Positions 1 to 7,635 of a DNA stretch of 64,000 bases are shown here, piece by piece. The stretch comes from Variovorax gossypii (lineage in GTDB: Bacteria > Pseudomonadota > Gammaproteobacteria > Burkholderiales > Burkholderiaceae_C). The stretch is from assembly GCF_003965815.1 (NCBI RefSeq), contig NZ_RXOE01000001.1, positions 868,001 to 932,000 on the forward strand, read 5' to 3'. The translations under genes and the position numbers were made by a program. How positions within the stretch are numbered: position 1 is the first letter of the stretch; each line of letters starts with the position of its first letter. Under the pieces are notes generated by a model. That model was not told the DNA's origin, made no database searches, and was given only the letters and a program-made list of their open reading frames with translations.

Positions 1-534
1 ATCGGCTTCTACGGTTTTTCGAGGGGCGGCTACACGGGCCTCGTGCTCGCGGGAGCGCGTCCGGACTTCGAACGGTTGCCGCCACTGCCTTCATCCCCGT
101 GCGCAACGGCGCCCGAAGGCAAGGCATGCGAATGGGTGAAGCAGGGCTTCCAGGAACTGCTCGCCACGCCACTGACGCACGACGCCCGCATCAAGGTCGC
201 CGTGATCGCCGATCCAGTCAGCATGCTTTTCGACACCCAGGGCCTGAAGAACGTGAAGATCCCGATCGAGCTCTGGGCCTCGGCCTACGGCGGCGACGGC
301 GTCACGCCAGAGAGCGTCGCCGCGGTCCGCCGCAACCTGCCCGTGGCGCCCGAATGGCATGTGGCCGAGAAGGCCGAGCACTTCGGCTTTCTCGCGCCAT
401 GCTCGCAGGCTCAGATCGAGGCCAAGGTCGAGATCTGCCGCGACGCGCCCGGCTTCGACCGCACGGCCTTCCACAAGGCATTCAACGCCGAGGTGACGGC
501 CTTCTTCGACCGCCACCTCGCGCCGAAGCACTGA
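1..534 (+). CDS. alpha/beta hydrolase, dienelactone-hydrolase-like (5' truncated by window edge)
   Basis: The frame is open from the first base, so the true start lies upstream of the window; 177 residues are visible. The fragment opens with a nucleophile elbow, GFSRGG (Ser at visible residue 7), and carries a late KAEHFGFL stretch that fits the catalytic histidine loop of alpha/beta hydrolases. An Asp-containing GGDG stretch lies between them. This resembles the predicted dienelactone hydrolase group, often annotated as acetylhydrolases. Most of the N-terminal half, including any signal peptide, is missing, so substrate and location cannot be judged. It converges with the encapsulin cargo gene with 16 bases between the stop codons, and no terminator is visible between them. 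Confidence 0.7.
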   Translation: MGFYGFSRGGYTGLVLAGARPDFERLPPLPSSPCATAPEGKACEWVKQGFQELLATPLTHDARIKVAVIADPVSMLFDTQGLKNVKIPIELWASAYGGDGVTPESVAAVRRNLPVAPEWHVAEKAEHFGFLAPCSQAQIEAKVEICRDAPGFDRTAFHKAFNAEVTAFFDRHLAPKH

Positions 535-550
535 CTGCCCCAGCCCGGCT

Positions 551-2533
551 TCAGCCCGCGCGGCGTTGCGACGCCAGCCGTCGCACCACAGCCACCAGCC
601 GGTCGACTTCGTCGAAGGTGTTGTAGAAGGCCAGCGAAGGCCGCACCGTGGTCTCGACGCCGAAGCGGCGCAGGATCGGCTGCGCGCAGTGGTGGCCCGT
701 GCGCACCGCGATGCCCTCCTCGTTCAGCGCCTGCCCCACCTCCTCGGTGGTGTAGCCGTCGAGCACGAAGGACATCACGCTGGCCTTGTCGGCCGCCGTG
801 CCGATCAGCCGCACGCCCGGAATCGCGCCGAGCTGCGCCATGCCGTAGACGAGCAGGTCGTGCTCGTAGCGCGCGATGTTCTCGATGCCGACCTTGTTGA
901 CGTAGTCGATGGCGGCGCCCAGCCCCACGGCGTCGGCGATGTTGCCGGTGCCGGCCTCGAACTTGTTCGGGATCGGCTGGAACACCGTCTTCTCGAAGGT
1001 CACGTCGGCAATCATGTTGCCGCCGCCCTGCCATGGGGGCATGTCTTCCAGCACTTCGCGCTTGCCCCACACCACGCCGATGCCGGTCGGGCCGAACACC
1101 TTGTGGCCGGAGAACACGAAGAAGTCGGCGCCGATGTCCTGCACGTCCACGCGCATGTGCGAGACCGACTGCGCGCCGTCGACCAGCGCCTTCGCGCCCG
1201 CGCGGTGCGCCAGCTCGACGATCTCCTTCACCGGCACCACCGTGCCCAGCGCGTTCGAGACCTGCGTGACGGCGACGATCTTCGTGCGGTCGTTCAGCAG
1301 CTTGCGGTATTCGTCGAGCAGCACCTGGCCCGAGTCGTCCACCGGAATCACGCGCAGCTTCGCGCCCTTGGCAGCAGCGAGCTGCTGCCACGGCACGATG
1401 TTGGCGTGGTGCTCGAGGTTCGACACGACGATCTCGTCGCCCTCGCCCACGTGCTGCCCGCCCCAGCTCTTGGCCACCAGGTTGATGGCCTCGGTGGTGC
1501 CGCGCACGAAGATCACCTCTTCCACCTCGGGCGCATTGATGAACCTGCGCACGCGCTCCCGCGCGCCTTCGTAGGCGTCGGTCGCACGCGCGGCCAGCTC
1601 GTGTGCGGCGCGGTGGATGTTCGAGTTCTCGTGCTCGTAGAAGTACGCGATGCGGTCGATGACCGACTGCGGCTTGTGCGTGGTGGCGGCGTTGTCGAAC
1701 CACACCAGTTGCCTGCCGTTCACGCGCTCCTGCAGGATCGGGAAGTCGCGCCGCACGGCGTGCACGTCGAACGGCGGATGCTGGCCGCTGCCGGCCAGCG
1801 GCACGGCGTCGGGGCCGCGCGGATCGGGCTTCGCCGGCGTGACGAGGCCGCTGGGCAGCCGCACCGCGTCGACGAAGTAGAACTGGGGATTGCTCCCTCT
1901 CCCCTCTGGGGAGAGGGTTGGGGTGAGGGGCAACCCCGCACCTTGCGTCGTCCGCAGGGCCTCACCCCGGCCCTCTCCCGCAAGCGGGAGAGGGAGCAAG
2001 ACCTGCGGAGGCGCAGACACGGCAGAGAGCGCGCCGGCCGGAGGATGCCCGAAAGCGTTGCTCAAGAAGTAGAACGGTGACGCGTCCGCCTGTGGTGCCG
2101 AAAGCGCACTCACCTGCTGCGGCACGCCCTGCACCGTGCCACCGGAGCGCGGCTCGAAGGCCGGCGCCACGGAGAGCACGCTGTCGGGCACACCGTTGCC
2201 TGCCACCGCATGCGGCACCAATGCCGGCGCGCGGTTCGCGAGCGAAGGCACCTGCGTGGGCGACGCCGGCACCAGGTTGGCGCCCGGGACCTGCCCCTGC
2301 GGAAACGGCGTACCCGGCACGCTGGGCCCGAAGCCGGCCGGGCTCGCGAGCGGCGAGCCCGCGGGCGCGACATTGGCCGGAAACTGCGCGCCCGGCACCA
2401 GCCCGTTCGCCACGCCGGGCACCGAATCAGGCGGCGTGCCCGGCAGTGCGGAGAACATGGCGCTGGCCATGCGCGCGAGAACCGCCGGATCGAACGGCGC
2501 GTCGCCCGGAATCGATGGAGTACTGCTGCTCAC
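551..2533 (-). CDS. family 2A encapsulin cargo: SufS-type cysteine desulfurase with disordered N-terminal loading domain
   Basis: This PLP enzyme takes sulfur from L-cysteine, giving alanine and an enzyme persulfide. The catalytic part starts near residue 255 and shows the PLP lysine in SGHK and the SufS-type active-site cysteine in RTGHHCAQP. The first ~250 residues are Pro/Ala/Gly-rich and apparently disordered. They hold short conserved-looking islands: LARMASAMFSALPG near residue 19, and two aromatic islands, FYFLSNAFG and FYFVDAVR. Known: in family 2A encapsulins such a disordered extension loads the desulfurase into the shell. The start is GTG at 2533, seven bases after the shell stop codon, with no strong ribosome-binding site, so translational coupling to the shell gene is likely. 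Total length is 660 residues against about 400 for free SufS. A palindromic repeat interrupts the loading domain in frame (see 1893-1996). Confidence 0.93.
   Translation of the reverse strand: MSSSTPSIPGDAPFDPAVLARMASAMFSALPGTPPDSVPGVANGLVPGAQFPANVAPAGSPLASPAGFGPSVPGTPFPQGQVPGANLVPASPTQVPSLANRAPALVPHAVAGNGVPDSVLSVAPAFEPRSGGTVQGVPQQVSALSAPQADASPFYFLSNAFGHPPAGALSAVSAPPQVLLPLPLAGEGRGEALRTTQGAGLPLTPTLSPEGRGSNPQFYFVDAVRLPSGLVTPAKPDPRGPDAVPLAGSGQHPPFDVHAVRRDFPILQERVNGRQLVWFDNAATTHKPQSVIDRIAYFYEHENSNIHRAAHELAARATDAYEGARERVRRFINAPEVEEVIFVRGTTEAINLVAKSWGGQHVGEGDEIVVSNLEHHANIVPWQQLAAAKGAKLRVIPVDDSGQVLLDEYRKLLNDRTKIVAVTQVSNALGTVVPVKEIVELAHRAGAKALVDGAQSVSHMRVDVQDIGADFFVFSGHKVFGPTGIGVVWGKREVLEDMPPWQGGGNMIADVTFEKTVFQPIPNKFEAGTGNIADAVGLGAAIDYVNKVGIENIARYEHDLLVYGMAQLGAIPGVRLIGTAADKASVMSFVLDGYTTEEVGQALNEEGIAVRTGHHCAQPILRRFGVETTVRPSLAFYNTFDEVDRLVAVVRRLASQRRAG
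1893..1996. repeat. palindromic intergenic-type repeat inserted in frame inside the cargo gene
   Basis: Two inverted copies of a ~38-base GC-rich unit (1893-1930 and 1959-1996) flank a ~28-base centre. Each unit contains its own hairpin, CCCTCTCCCC-TCT-GGGGAGAGGG in the first and CCCTCTCCCGCAAGCGGGAGAGGG in the second, followed by a GGGTGAGG or CCTCACCC tail. Short units of this type are common intergenic repeats in many proteobacteria; that is recalled knowledge, not a search result. Here the element lies inside a reading frame. On the minus strand it encodes roughly residues 179-213 of the cargo (PLPLAGEGRG ... LTPTLSPEGRG) without a stop or frameshift, in the disordered loading domain between the two aromatic islands. 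Confidence 0.85.
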
Positions 2534-2539
2534 AGCGGC

Positions 2540-3472
2540 TTACTTGTAGGTGTCGGGATAGTCGTGGTACTTGCCGATCTCGACGTCGTCGAGCACCGCC
2601 AGCGCGTCGGTGGTCAGCACCGCGAGCGAGCAGTACAGCGAGATCAGGTAAGACGCGATCGCATGGTTGTTGATGCCCATGAAGCGCACCGACAGGCCCG
2701 GGCCCTGCTCGCCCGACAGGCCCGGCTGAAAGAGGCCCACCACGCCTTGGCGCTTGTCGCCCACGCGCAGCAGCAGGATCTTGCTCTTGCCGTCGGCCAC
2801 CGGCACCTTGTTCGACGGAATCAGCGGAATGCCGCGCCAGGTGATGAACTGCGAGCCGAACAGGCTCACCGTCGGCGGCGGCGTGCCGCGGCGCGTGGCT
2901 TCGCGGCCGAAGGCGGCAATGGCCAGCGGGTGCGTGAGGAAGAAGGCGGGCTCCTTCCACACCTTGGTCAGCAGCTCGTCGAGGTCGTCGGGCGTGGGCG
3001 CGCCGGTCAGCGGGAAGATGCGCTGCTCTTCCGACACCTGGGCCAGCAGGCCGTAGTCGGGGTTGTTGATGAGCTCGCTCTCCTGGTTCTCCTTGATCGT
3101 CTCGATCGTCAGGCGCAGCTGTTCCTTGATCTGGTCGTGCGGGCTGCTGTAGAGGTCGGAGATGCGGGTGTGCACGTCGAGCACGGTGCTCACGGCATTG
3201 AGGTAGTGCTCGCGCGGGTTCTCTTCGTAGTCGACGAAGGTGCGCGGCAGCTGGTTCTCTTCTTCGCGCGAGGTGCAGGTGACCTTGATCGCTTCCGGAT
3301 TCTTGACCTTGTTGACGCGGTAGATGCCCGCCTCCACCGGCACCCATTGCAGCAGGTGCGTGAGCCAGCGCGGGCTGATGGTCTCGAGTTGGGGGACTGT
3401 CTTGGTGGCATTGGCCAGCTGTCTTGCGGCGTTGTCGCCAAGGGCGGTGGTACCACCAACTGTTGCGCTCAT
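2540..3472 (-). CDS. family 2A encapsulin shell protein (SrpI-like)
   Basis: This 310-residue protein self-assembles into an icosahedral protein shell of the HK97 fold. The recognition rests on full-length similarity to the SrpI-type family 2A shell: an N-terminal arm with LETISPRWL, the central block with FVDYEENPREHYLNAVSTVLDV, and the C-terminal part with FMGINNHAIASYLISLY and a KYHDYPDTYK tail. Length is normal for the family. It has no signal peptide, so it is cytosolic. The cysteine desulfurase cargo gene follows seven bases downstream. The ATG at 3472 is preceded by GGAG at nine bases. The 5' leader carries a strong hairpin with a T-run immediately upstream (3495-3525). Known: family 2A shells sequester cysteine desulfurase, and a member from Acinetobacter was reported to store elemental sulfur. 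Confidence 0.95.
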   Translation of the reverse strand: MSATVGGTTALGDNAARQLANATKTVPQLETISPRWLTHLLQWVPVEAGIYRVNKVKNPEAIKVTCTSREEENQLPRTFVDYEENPREHYLNAVSTVLDVHTRISDLYSSPHDQIKEQLRLTIETIKENQESELINNPDYGLLAQVSEEQRIFPLTGAPTPDDLDELLTKVWKEPAFFLTHPLAIAAFGREATRRGTPPPTVSLFGSQFITWRGIPLIPSNKVPVADGKSKILLLRVGDKRQGVVGLFQPGLSGEQGPGLSVRFMGINNHAIASYLISLYCSLAVLTTDALAVLDDVEIGKYHDYPDTYK

Positions 3473-3494
3473 GAATCAGGGCTCCGTGGTTGAG

Positions 3495-3525
3495 AAAAAA
3501 GTGGCCGCCAGTGTCCGGCGGCCAC
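3495..3525 (-). terminator. intrinsic-terminator-like hairpin in the encapsulin leader (possible attenuator)
   Basis: A perfect 9-bp stem GTGGCCGCC / GGCGGCCAC (3501-3509 and 3517-3525, 7-base loop) is followed on the minus strand by six T residues (3500-3495). It lies between the XRE stop (3536) and the encapsulin start (3472). Only about 22 bases separate the T-run from the ATG, which leaves no room for a downstream promoter. Transcripts of the shell gene must therefore pass through it. Confidence 0.75.
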
Positions 3526-3535
3526 GGGTTTTCCC

Positions 3536-3805
3536 TCAACAGGCTATAGCCGCCAAGTTGATTCGTCGCGCAAGACGCGATTGCTCCAGTTGCTCGCAAC
3601 GCATGAGCAGGCCGACCATGTTGATGCCCAGCGCGGTCGCGAGCTTCTGCGCGGTGACGATCGAAGGGATGACGCGGCCGCGCTCGACTTCGCCCACGTA
3701 GGAGCGGTTCAGATCGGAACGCTCGGCCAGCTCCTCCTGCGACCAGCCCCTGTCCTCGCGCAGCTGACGGATGGTGACGCCGAAGTCTTCCACAAACGCT
3801 TTCAT
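3536..3805 (-). CDS. XRE-family helix-turn-helix regulator
   Basis: This 89-residue single-domain protein is a Cro/C1-type helix-turn-helix: IRQLREDRGWSQEELAERS followed by the recognition helix DLNRSYVGEVERG (about residues 12-45). The short C-terminal tail is Arg/Leu-rich. The ATG at 3805 overlaps the stop codon of the upstream acetyltransferase gene (ATGA), so the two are translationally coupled. It is probably the local regulator of the sulfur/encapsulin operon. The operator cannot be identified from the sequence, and the regulation is inferred from position only. The hairpin at 3495-3525 lies immediately downstream, before the shell gene. Confidence 0.85.
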   Translation of the reverse strand: MKAFVEDFGVTIRQLREDRGWSQEELAERSDLNRSYVGEVERGRVIPSIVTAQKLATALGINMVGLLMRCEQLEQSRLARRINLAAIAC

Positions 3806-4719
3806 GCCGCTCCTCCCGTCTTCGGTGCGTTCTGCAAACTTGCCTGCGTGACGCTCGCGCCCGGAGGCACGTCGTCGGTGATCCAAACGTTGCCGCCGAT
3901 GACCGCGCCCTTGCCGAGCGTCACCCGCCCGAGGATGGTCGCGCCGGCATAGATGACCACGTCGTCCTCCACCACCGGATGCCGTGGCAGGCCCTTCTGC
4001 AGATTGCCTTCGGTGTCGGTCGGAAAGCGCTTGGCCCCCAGCGTGACGGCCTGGTACAGCCGCACGCGCTTGCCGATGACGGCAGTCTCGCCGATCACGA
4101 CGCCCGTGCCGTGGTCGATGAAGAAGCCCGCGTCGATCTGTGCGCCCGGGTGGATGTCGATGCCGGTCTGCGCATGCGCCAGCTCGGCCACGATGCGCGC
4201 CAGCAGCGGCAGTCCGAGCTTGTAGAGCTCGTGCGCGAGGCGGTGATGAATCATCGCGAGCACGCCGGGGTAGCACAGCAGCACTTCGTCGACGCTGCGC
4301 GCGGCCGGGTCGCCCTGGTAGGCGGCGAGCACGTCGCTGTCGAGCAGGCGGCGCAGGCCGGGCAGCGCGTTCGCGAAGCGGCGCACGGCCTCGGTGGCGG
4401 TGTCGTCGATCTCGCTCGCGGGGCGCGGCTCGTGGCGCGCGTTGAAGTTCAGCTCAAGCCGCGCCTGCACCAGCAGCGCCTGCAGGGCAGCGTCGAGCGT
4501 GTGGCCGACATAGAAATCCTCGCTCTCGTGGCGCAGGTCCGGCGGGCCGAGCCGCATCGGAAAGAGCGCCCCCTTCAGCGACTCGACGATCTGCGTGAGC
4601 GCGTCGCGCGACGGAAACTCGCGGGCGCCGGGCTCTCGCGAGCGGCGCTGCGAGTCGCGCCATTCGTCGCGCACGCCATGCAGCGCGCGCACGATGTCGC
4701 TTACCTCGAAATGGGCCAT
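3802..4719 (-). CDS. epsC: serine O-acetyltransferase (EpsC/CysE type)
   Basis: The enzyme transfers acetyl from acetyl-CoA to L-serine, giving O-acetylserine, the acceptor for sulfide in cysteine synthesis. The 305-residue protein has an alpha-helical N-terminal half. It is followed by a left-handed beta-helix of hexapeptide repeats (IDIHPGAQIDAGFFIDHGTG, then VVIGETAVIG, VIYAGATILG, AVIGGNVWIT). The catalytic His of the DHGTG motif is present. The start at 4719 (MAHFEVSD) was chosen because longer readings run back through the rhodanese gene in another frame. It lies 37 bases after the rhodanese stop and overlaps the XRE start. Known: serine acetyltransferases and rhodaneses recur beside family 2A encapsulins. 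The enzyme would supply acceptor for sulfur entering or leaving the compartment (inference). Confidence 0.92.
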   Translation of the reverse strand: MAHFEVSDIVRALHGVRDEWRDSQRRSREPGAREFPSRDALTQIVESLKGALFPMRLGPPDLRHESEDFYVGHTLDAALQALLVQARLELNFNARHEPRPASEIDDTATEAVRRFANALPGLRRLLDSDVLAAYQGDPAARSVDEVLLCYPGVLAMIHHRLAHELYKLGLPLLARIVAELAHAQTGIDIHPGAQIDAGFFIDHGTGVVIGETAVIGKRVRLYQAVTLGAKRFPTDTEGNLQKGLPRHPVVEDDVVIYAGATILGRVTLGKGAVIGGNVWITDDVPPGASVTQASLQNAPKTGGAA

Positions 4720-4756
4720 GTATGTTTTCTCCCGGGAACGTCTTGTAGGGGTGTGC

Positions 4757-5242
4757 TCAGTCCTGCACCCACGGCAGCCTGTGGAAGCGCCAGCCGTCGG
4801 CGACGCCGCGGTGCTGGTGCTCGTCGATCTCGCCCTCGAAACCTTCGAGGACATTGAAGACGTTCGTGAAGCCGGCCTTCGCCGCCGCTTCGGCTGCCAG
4901 CGCGGAGCGCTTGCCGCTGCGGCACAGCAGGAGCACGACGGCTTCCTTGCCGCCGTCCTTGGCCAGCTTTGCCTCGAGTTCGCGCACGAAGCGCGGATTG
5001 CGCGTGAGCGCCGTGCCAGTGGCCCAGGCCACGTGCTGGCTGCCGGGCACATGGCCGACGAACTTGCGCTCTTCACCGGAACGCACGTCGACCAGCACGG
5101 CCTGGCCCTTCTGCACCAGTTCCCAGGCCACCGGCGGCCTGACGCCACCGGCATAGGGCAGATCGTTCTCGGCGGCGGACGCGCGCGCCTGTTCCAGTGC
5201 TTCGGGCAAGGCGATGACTTCTTCTTCAACTTCCACTGACAT
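4757..5242 (-). CDS. rhodanese-like sulfurtransferase
   Basis: This 161-residue single-domain rhodanese moves sulfane sulfur through a cysteine persulfide. The active-site loop reads LCRSGKRS, with the catalytic Cys near residue 110. The domain also shows VDVRSGEE and the late WRFHRLPW tail seen in encapsulin-associated rhodaneses. The start at 5242 (MSVEVEEE) has AGGAG nine bases upstream; in-frame starts further up lack such a site. It is the first gene of the minus-strand unit leading through epsC and xre to the encapsulin. It could take persulfide from the desulfurase or mobilise stored sulfur, but the direction of transfer cannot be read from sequence. Confidence 0.9.
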   Translation of the reverse strand: MSVEVEEEVIALPEALEQARASAAENDLPYAGGVRPPVAWELVQKGQAVLVDVRSGEERKFVGHVPGSQHVAWATGTALTRNPRFVRELEAKLAKDGGKEAVVLLLCRSGKRSALAAEAAAKAGFTNVFNVLEGFEGEIDEHQHRGVADGWRFHRLPWVQD

Positions 5243-5372
5243 GCTGTGAGGCTCCTGTTGTGCGTTGGATACGCCTTTGATGGCGATAACCATCACTGTA
5301 GGAGCCGGGCGCCGAAGCTCAAACAACTGAAAAGTCGATTCCTAACAACCATCCGATCTATAGAAGAAGGGC

Positions 5373-6329
5373 TCAGGCAGCCTCTCCGGCGGCCTCCGCG
5401 GCGCGCACGGCCGGGGCGGTCAGGTCCACGCTCCTTGTTCCGTCCACGCCGTACGGCACGTCACCAGCGATGGTCACGCGGCGCACCACGCGGTGCTGGT
5501 CGCCGTAGTCGTTGATCGCGTAGTGCTGGGTGGCCCGGTTGTCCCAGATCGCCACGTCGCCCTGGGTCCAGCGCCAGCGCACCGTGTTCTCGAGGCGGTG
5601 CACGTGGCTTTGCAGCACGCTCAGCAGATGGCCGGAGTCCTGCGTGGAATGACCCGCCAGCCGCTTTACGAAGTGGCCCAGCACCAGGCTGCGCTCGCCG
5701 GTCTCGGGATGCACGCGCACCACCGGATGCTCGGCCTCCAGCAGGCGGCGTGTGAACACGTTCCTGTAGCGCCTGGTGCCCTCCTCGTCGAGATCGGAGG
5801 GCGAGCGCGAGGCGGCATAGTCGTAGTCGTTGCCATGGATGGCACGCAGGCGGTCGGCCAGCGCCTTGAGGTCGTCCGAAAGGCTCTCGTAAGCCGCCAC
5901 CGTGTTGGCCCAGACCGTATCGCCGCCATAGGCCGGGATCACCACCGCGCGCAGGATCGACACCTGCGGATAGGCAACCTCGAAGGTCACGTCGGTATGC
6001 CACGAATTGGCGCGGCCGCCATGGCGCGAGTCGAGCTCCAGCAGCCGCGTACCGTCCCTCGAAGGCACGGTCGGATGTGGCACCAACTCGCCCCACAGGC
6101 GCCCGAAGGCCTCCTGCTGGGCGTCGTCGAGATGCTGCTGGCCGCGGAAGAAGAGCACCTTGTGTTTGAGCAGTGCAGCCTTGATGGCACCGAATACCTC
6201 GGGCTGCAGCGCACCCGAGAGGCGCACGCCGCGCACCTCGGCGCCGATGTGGCCGGCCTGGCGGACTATGTCGAGTTCGTGGCCCTGCGCGTGCTGCACG
6301 GGGGCTGCGGAAGAAAGAATGGCGCTCAT
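5373..6329 (-). CDS. TauD/TfdA-family Fe(II)/2-oxoglutarate dioxygenase (sulfonate or alkyl sulfate type)
   Basis: This is a non-haem iron dioxygenase of 318 residues that would release sulfite or sulfate from an organosulfur substrate by hydroxylating the carbon next to sulfur. The metal triad is visible as WHTDVTF (His and Asp near residue 110) and the distal His in ATQHYAINDYGDQHRVVRRVT, with the following Arg for 2-oxoglutarate. The pattern resembles taurine dioxygenase and the alkylsulfatase AtsK. The ATG at 6329 has AGGAC upstream. It lies upstream of and in line with the rhodanese/encapsulin genes, with 130 bases between them. The exact substrate is unknown; neighbours support sulfonates or sulfate esters. 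Confidence 0.88.
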   Translation of the reverse strand: MSAILSSAAPVQHAQGHELDIVRQAGHIGAEVRGVRLSGALQPEVFGAIKAALLKHKVLFFRGQQHLDDAQQEAFGRLWGELVPHPTVPSRDGTRLLELDSRHGGRANSWHTDVTFEVAYPQVSILRAVVIPAYGGDTVWANTVAAYESLSDDLKALADRLRAIHGNDYDYAASRSPSDLDEEGTRRYRNVFTRRLLEAEHPVVRVHPETGERSLVLGHFVKRLAGHSTQDSGHLLSVLQSHVHRLENTVRWRWTQGDVAIWDNRATQHYAINDYGDQHRVVRRVTIAGDVPYGVDGTRSVDLTAPAVRAAEAAGEAA

Positions 6330-6449
6330 CGGAGGTCCTTTTTCGGGGGGATCCGGAAGATTCTGCGAGGCGCCTGGTGGGGGAGGAAGGAAGGTGTTTG
6401 CAGTTTCTAATGCGTGGGCCGACTAAGCGGGCCTCCCATGGAGAACTGA

Positions 6450-6475
6450 CAAAAGAAAACCCGCCGTAGCGGGTT
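6450..6475 (-). terminator. intrinsic terminator of amidase cassette A
   Basis: A 7-bp stem AACCCGC / GCGGGTT (6458-6464 and 6469-6475, 4-base loop) is followed on the minus strand by TTTTCTTTTG. It sits 20 bases past the stop of the last cassette gene. The same stem terminates cassette B at 46898-46920. Confidence 0.8.
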
Positions 6476-6494
6476 ATCGGGTCAGGTTGGCCTG

Positions 6495-7061
6495 TCAGGG
6501 CTTGTCGCGCTCGTCTCGCACCCTCTTCAGCCGAAACTCCGCTTCGCTGGCGGAGAGTCGCCCTTCTGCGACCAGCTTCTTTAGCCTTCGCTCATCCGCG
6601 CGGTTCAGCGCGTCTTTCAGGAGAGCCATCTTGCGCTCCCCGCAGGGAGCGCATTCGTAGAAGCTCGTCGGACTTTCTGTGAGCTTCATCTGTCCGTCGT
6701 ACTCAAGAGCGAGAGTTCGTCCATTGGGTTCGATACCCATGGCGAGGCTCTTCCCATTCTTGAACGTGACAGTTGCACTTCCTTCGCACCCTGTGGTCTC
6801 CATCCTTTCAGGGTCGTAGGCACTACGCGAAACCCGGCGCATATGCCGCAAGGCAAAAAGAACGTCCGCCTCCGTCAGCACGACGTCATCGCAGTTCAGA
6901 AAGTCCTTGTTCTCCCAAGCGGTCCGACCCGAAGGGGCGGTGACCTCCACCTTTTGCACATAGGAAATGGGATATCGCTTATCAGCAGCCTCTGCCGATA
7001 ATGTCGAGACGAAAAGCAGTGACGCCGCCAGCGCGCAGGTCCATGATGTCGGTGTGCGCAT
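6495..7061 (-). CDS. small exported four-cysteine protein, putative immunity protein A2
   Basis: I do not recognise a named family. The 188-residue precursor has a Sec signal peptide (MRTPTSWTCALAASLLF ... AEA) and a mature part starting ADKRYPISYVQKVEV. Four mature cysteines (NCDD, TTGCEG, YECAPC) are conserved with the two homologues at 7072-7635 and 46336-46887, suggesting disulfides in the periplasm. The C-terminus is a basic helix. The start at 7061 was chosen because the signal peptide begins there and the homologues align from this point. It is the last gene of cassette A, ten bases after its paralogue. The proposed role is protection of peptidoglycan from the linked amidase, inferred from the exported location, overlap and co-duplication. 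A lipoprotein or lysozyme-inhibitor-like role is possible. Confidence 0.6.
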   Translation of the reverse strand: MRTPTSWTCALAASLLFVSTLSAEAADKRYPISYVQKVEVTAPSGRTAWENKDFLNCDDVVLTEADVLFALRHMRRVSRSAYDPERMETTGCEGSATVTFKNGKSLAMGIEPNGRTLALEYDGQMKLTESPTSFYECAPCGERKMALLKDALNRADERRLKKLVAEGRLSASEAEFRLKRVRDERDKP

Positions 7062-7071
7062 GATGAAGGTG

Positions 7072-7635
7072 TCAGGGTTTGTTGCCTTCGGTCCGTGCCT
7101 TTCTGAGCCGGACTTCCGCCTCGCCAGGAGGAATCTTTCCTTCCGCCTCAAATCGCTTCAGCCGTCGCTCATCTGCGCGATACAAGGCATCTTTCAGAAG
7201 AGCCATCTTGCGCTTCCTGCAAGGGTCACACTCGTAGAAATTCGGCGGACTCGCCGTGGGCTTCATTCCTGCGTAGAACTCTCCTGTGCTGATTCGACCG
7301 TTTGGCTCAATCCCCATGGCAAGGATCTTTCCGTTCTTGAAAGTAACGATCGCCTCTCCTTCACACCCTGTGGTATCCGTATTTTCGGGATCGTAGGCCC
7401 TCCAGGAAACCCTTCGCATATGCCGCAACGCATAGCGGACATCCTCATCCGTCAGCACGACGTCGTCGCAGCTCAGAAAGTCTTTTCTCTCCCAGGAGGT
7501 TCGACCCGAAGGATCCGTGATTTCTATCTTCTGTACATAGGCAATGGGGTATCGCCTGTCAGCAGCTTCTACCGAAACCGCAGTCGCACCAAGGATCAGC
7601 GCCGCTGCAGTCATGAAAGTGAATTTTTTTCTCAT
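7072..7635 (-). CDS. small exported four-cysteine protein, putative immunity protein A1
   Basis: This 187-residue precursor has a Sec signal peptide (MRKKFTFMTAAALILGAT ... VEA) and a mature domain beginning ADRRYPIAYVQKIEI. Conserved cysteines occur in SCDD, TTGCEG and YECDPC. It is closely related to the next gene downstream and to the cassette B protein at 46336-46887, sharing blocks such as RYALRHMRRV and LAMGIEPNGRI. Its ATG at 7635 overlaps the amidase stop by four bases (ATGA), so the two are made together. Cytoplasmic amidase without leader plus periplasmic partner with leader is the usual layout of a secreted peptidoglycan-attacking effector and its immunity protein. This is inference; no domain of known immunity function is recognised. 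Confidence 0.65.
   Translation of the reverse strand: MRKKFTFMTAAALILGATAVSVEAADRRYPIAYVQKIEITDPSGRTSWERKDFLSCDDVVLTDEDVRYALRHMRRVSWRAYDPENTDTTGCEGEAIVTFKNGKILAMGIEPNGRISTGEFYAGMKPTASPPNFYECDPCRKRKMALLKDALYRADERRLKRFEAEGKIPPGEAEVRLRKARTEGNKP

Noticed and set aside
1893..1996. Repeat in the cargo gene as a sign of a broken gene
   Set aside because: The frame stays open through the element, and both the loading islands and the catalytic residues are intact.
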